Assembly (NCBI GenBank): GCA_027596075.1
Contig: JADGJC010000023.1
Coordinates: 1-64,000 of the forward strand
DNA from: Rhizophlyctis rosea
Lineage: Eukaryota > Chytridiomycota > Chytridiomycetes > Rhizophlyctidales > Rhizophlyctidaceae
DNA length: 64,000 nt
Direction: 5' to 3'
Positions 60,801 through 64,000 of this stretch are shown here, in pieces. The first letter of the stretch is position 1, and each line of letters starts with the position of its first letter. Made by a program: the position numbers and the translations under genes. The notes under the pieces are model-generated. The model searched no databases. It was not told the origin of the DNA and worked only from the letters and a program-made list of their open reading frames with translations.

Positions 60801-62312
60801 GTCTTGGCCATTAGGATCGCCTGGAGGAATGTTGTAGAACTTTTGGGGGACGCAGGCGAGAGCCATTTGGGAGTCGAGGAGGAGGTGGGGGAGGAGACGC
60901 CGGATTATGCTGGGTTCGGCGATCATGTCGGCGTCGAGGGAGAGGATGTATTCGCCAGGTGGGGACATACGACTGCATTCTGCAAGACCGTAGTTGAGGT
61001 TTCCTGCCTGGTTGGAAATCACTAGTCAGTACAGGTCACATGAATATTCAGAGGTGCTGATTCCACTAGGGGGTCAAAACACCCTACCTTAGCATGATGA
61101 GGAACTCCCTTCTTCTTCTCTCGTGAATGATACGTCAAATGCGGTAGTTTCTGATCCTCAACCCACTCCCTCAAGTGTTGATTTCTTCCGTCATCGAGCA
61201 CCAGGACTCTATACTTTCCCATTGGGTAGTCAAGATGACAGGCAGCATTGATGGTGTCAATAAGTACGTCCAGATCCTCGCCACAAACGGGGAGTAGGAC
61301 ATCAACGGTTGGATGCAACTCTGGTGAGTTTGTGGCGTCTAAATACAATCGAGGTCGTTTCGCGAACGATGTCATAGTCAGAAGCATGGTGAGCTGTGTG
61401 TTCCAAATCAGGTCAGCCAAGTTAGTACTACTAGTAGGACTTTCTCGAGACTTCACGCTTGCCAGGCGTATTGGGACTTACAAAACTAAACGTAGTCGAG
61501 CATATTTCGAAAATCAAGAACATCAACTGCGACCACCACCTGTCGTACCCCCACACCGCATTATAGACCACCAAGTTGTATATCCTATAAGCCGTGTATG
61601 CACATGACGTACAGAAGTACGCAAGCAGCAAGAACGCACGAATGGGCAAAGGCCAAGCGCCTCGAACGTAGTCAGGAAGCTTATGTGGTCGGGAAATGAT
61701 CCGTAGAGAAGCTTCCTCTCCTGATTTCATACTTTTCGCGTCAGGCCACGGAATATTGACGTGGAGGATCTCTGCCGTTGCGGAGAGTGGTACGGCACTT
61801 TTGGATGAGCGGGGTGTTGGAGCGATGTTCAGTGTTGTAGATCCGAAATTGAGGCTTCCGTCGCGATTGGTGTCGACGCGGAGTTTAGCTCTGGTTGGAG
61901 AAGGACGTACAGGGGACGACGTGCGCCTGCGCAGGGACGTGATGGTTGGGGAAGCTCCAGCGTCCGCATGTTCCTGGTGATGTTCATCCTGCTGGTTCAA
62001 GTTCGTCAAAGTCACGTCAGACCCTTGTAAAGGTCGCGTGAGCTTGAGCGCGAGGGTCGTTGGATGCGCTGCATAACTCCTGGTTGACGGTGGTGGTAAC
62101 TCATCAAAGGTATTCTCTTCCTCGTAATCAAACTCGGCGACATCCCCATCATCAGGCTGCTCCAGGTGCGGAGAAGCCACCGCTTCTGCTTTAGGAAACG
62201 TTTGTCTCTTCGGTGATATGCCCATATCAAATCGCTGCTGCCCTGGGTAATCCTCTTCTTCTACATCCTCCCAGGTAACAACTCCACGTCCTTCTGTACT
62301 TATGCCTGCCAT
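57863..62312 (-). CDS. Fusion: processive GT2 glycosyltransferase + BBE-type FAD oxidase
   Basis: Exons 62312..61482, 61393..61088, 61007..60439, 60357..59811 and 59734..57863 splice in phase to 1374 aa. The N-terminal ~220 residues are disordered. Two membrane spans precede a cellulose/chitin/hyaluronan-synthase-like GT2 domain with LDDG (~344), DAD (404-406), GED (492-494) and QRCRW (530-534), all processive-enzyme motifs. About five or six more spans follow to ~residue 828. Then comes a complete VAO/BBE flavoprotein: GGHSYE with His944, GTCPGVGLGGH with Cys1004 (the pair that binds FAD bicovalently) and a C-terminal YYGANLDRLRRIKKDVDP. Five N-glycosylation sequons (NVT, NTT, NGT, NSS, NAT) lie after the last span. 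The join is the 76 bp intron 59810-59735 (GTGTGT...CTGAC...TTTCCAG, phase 0 on both sides); unspliced, it reads a stop. Confidence 0.85.
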
Positions 62313-63797
62313 CGTTATCTATTAAACATGCAGTCCTTGGACCAGATCGAGAATTTCAAATGTTTACGGTTCTTCTGATGTTCCGGGGTGGATAAGCTAG
62401 TATACTGACTGACCATCTCCTTTTTCTACTCATGCCGTTCGGTTCATTGTTCTGCTTTGAGGTCCTTGACAGCGCGTTGTTGTTATCCATTGATGCTGAT
62501 TTATGTAATCATTCAGAAGAGCTGAAATACCGACGGTTGGTCTAGGACACAATGCTTGCAATGATGCGGTTCAATGGGTTCGTCCATGTTTGGGTTCAGG
62601 GCACGTTATGATCGTGGCGAGTTTCTGCTTTAGCTATGTTGCCCTTCGAAAAGTTTGAGATTGACCCTGCTGCAATCCATTTAACAATATGTCGGCTGAT
62701 CGGAGCTTCGGGGTGGCCTATAAATATCGACATCAATCTTTATTGTTTACCCGATCAACAATGTACCGGAGCTTCAACATCCACAGACAGAACAGATATT
62801 CACACACTTCACAAGGACCATCAGGAAGGGGTCGCATGCTAGGGACATGTAATGTAGTTAACTCGACACAATCAATAGTCCTGAGCTAGTTTAAGGCTGA
62901 CATCGATGATGTCATTAGTCGCTCCATCCAAGATTTCCATCTAGCAAGCCTAATAGCCCGACACACCCCCGCGTGTGGCGGCGCAGCACTTCGCCTCATT
63001 ATGCCACATAATCAACCATTGAGACCGGAAGTAAAATTGCTTTTTCGAATTGACTCAAAGACATCGAATGATGGCGGCAACAGCGTCTGTTCTTCTCTTT
63101 GGGGTGTATGGCTGGAAGTTTGCACATGACATCTTCGTTTTTACCCAAGAGATCAAAGCAGGAACCCAGCCATGTAGCCACACTTGCATGAAAGCATTTG
63201 AGGAATTGACGATCAAACCCAGCGTACAAGCGTGGCAGGTTCATAAGGCTGTTCTGCTCACCAATAAGCGCCTGGGATCATTTGCATGGTCAGTTGGGAT
63301 TTTCATGGAGTGGAGGTTGAAATCAGAGCAGCTTGTCCGCACTTCTGCACGTGCGTGTTTGTCCACCAGCAAGCGACCCGCCAAGCCACTTCCTTTTGCC
63401 CTGGAGCTGAGGCTCCCGACCGACTCCGACATGGCGGTGGACCCATTTCCATATCCGCTCCATCCAGGCTCCGCGTACTGCACCCGCGCGTTTCCGACTG
63501 AAGTCCAGACCCCATCCTGTTGGAGCGAAAGCTCCTTTTGCTGTAAATTCATCGGAGAACGTCAAAGTTGGTCCAGGTGCTATGAATAATATAAAAGCAG
63601 TACCTGAAGGCACGTCCGTCGACAGTTTCCTCAGAACAAATAACAATAACTTTCCTTTCGTCTCGATACTCACTCACTTGACACCTAAGTGCCGCATTCC
63701 ACTTCACCAGTAGCACATGCAATCTGAAATTGACCAATTCACATCCATCGCCTTGCCACACACCACAACAACAACAACAACAACAACAACAACCAAA
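62313..63797. promoter_or_regulatory. Divergent promoter region GT2-oxidase / USP
   Basis: 1.5 kb between divergent starts. A 179-codon plus-strand frame at 63050-63589 has no recognisable feature. A (CAA) microsatellite precedes the USP start. Confidence 0.45.
63766..63792 (+). repeat. (CAA)9 microsatellite in USP leader
   Basis: Nine CAA units end 5 bp before the ATG at 63798. Unstructured CAA leaders are known to favour translation; that role is inferred. Confidence 0.85.
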
Positions 63798-64000
63798 ATG
63801 ACCACTCCATCGAGCCCCACAGTTACCTCCACCCCAGCTCTTCCCATCGAACATCAACGTCACATCATGGTCCCAATTGACGACTCCGACAATGCTGCTC
63901 ATGCTCTTGAATGGGCGGTAAACAACGTCGTCAAAGACGGCGATCACTTGACTGTCATCAACATCTGGCCCCAAGTTCCCGGTCCCGCTACCTACGGACT
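63798..64000 (+). CDS. Universal stress protein (UspA) family, 3'-truncated by window edge
   Basis: The ATG at 63798 follows CCAAA. About 20 Ser/Thr/Pro residues lead into HIMVPIDDSDNAAHALEWAV and later DHLTVINIWP, the beta1-alpha1-beta2 start of a UspA fold (VPxDxSxxA). USP proteins bind ATP or AMP and respond to stress. Only 67 codons are in the window. Confidence 0.85.
   Translation, partial: MTTPSSPTVTSTPALPIEHQRHIMVPIDDSDNAAHALEWAVNNVVKDGDHLTVINIWPQVPGPATYG

Noticed and set aside
63050..63589. 179-codon plus-strand frame upstream of the USP gene
   Set aside because: Starts without a convincing context and shows no domain or conserved pattern; overlapping frames are equally open.

Overview
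The window reads as nuclear DNA of an early-diverging, chytrid-like fungus. Genes lie on both strands about 1-4 kb apart. Most are cut by 56-120 bp GT-AG introns with CTGAC/CTAAC-like branch sites. The content is fungal: a Cut8/Sts1 proteasome tether, QCR9, a vacuolar HMT1-type ABC transporter, condensin Cnd1, eIF2B-epsilon and tripeptidyl-peptidase II. The assignment to chytrids is an inference; no rRNA or mitochondrial marker is present.

Layout. 0-4.2 kb: the 3' end of a Cys-rich gene, an F-box protein (-) and a protein kinase (+). 4.2-7.2 kb: gene-poor, with tandem and dispersed repeats and two 46-48 nt tRNA-like miniatures. 7.2-12 kb: a patatin-like phospholipase (-) and an F-box/zinc-ribbon protein (+). 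12-24.2 kb: a dense housekeeping block with TPP2 (-), Sts1 (+, with an assembly gap and a 3' duplication), eIF2B-epsilon (-) and QCR9 (+). 24.8-33.4 kb: an NAD(P)-binding protein, a GST, an unknown Pro/Gly-tailed protein, a PARP-like domain and a trypsin-fold protein whose nucleophile serine appears to be asparagine. 33.4-37.2 kb: gene-poor, holding a 714 bp piggyBac-like non-autonomous element. 37.2-42.7 kb: an acidic fungal protein of unknown function, a Pol III tRNA-like gene and Cys-rich open segments. 42.7-53.9 kb: condensin subunit 1 (-) divergent from the ABC transporter (+). 53.9-57.9 kb: unresolved. 57.9-62.3 kb: the most unusual gene, one five-exon reading frame that joins a processive family-2 glycosyltransferase to a berberine-bridge-type FAD oxidase. 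The right edge holds the start of a universal stress protein (+).

The genes form no operon-like pathway. The functional links visible are shared divergent promoters (eIF2B-epsilon/QCR9, condensin/ABC, GT2-oxidase/USP). Exon boundaries were worked out by hand from splice consensus, frame phase and family conservation; those with matching phases are stated exactly and the others are flagged as uncertain.
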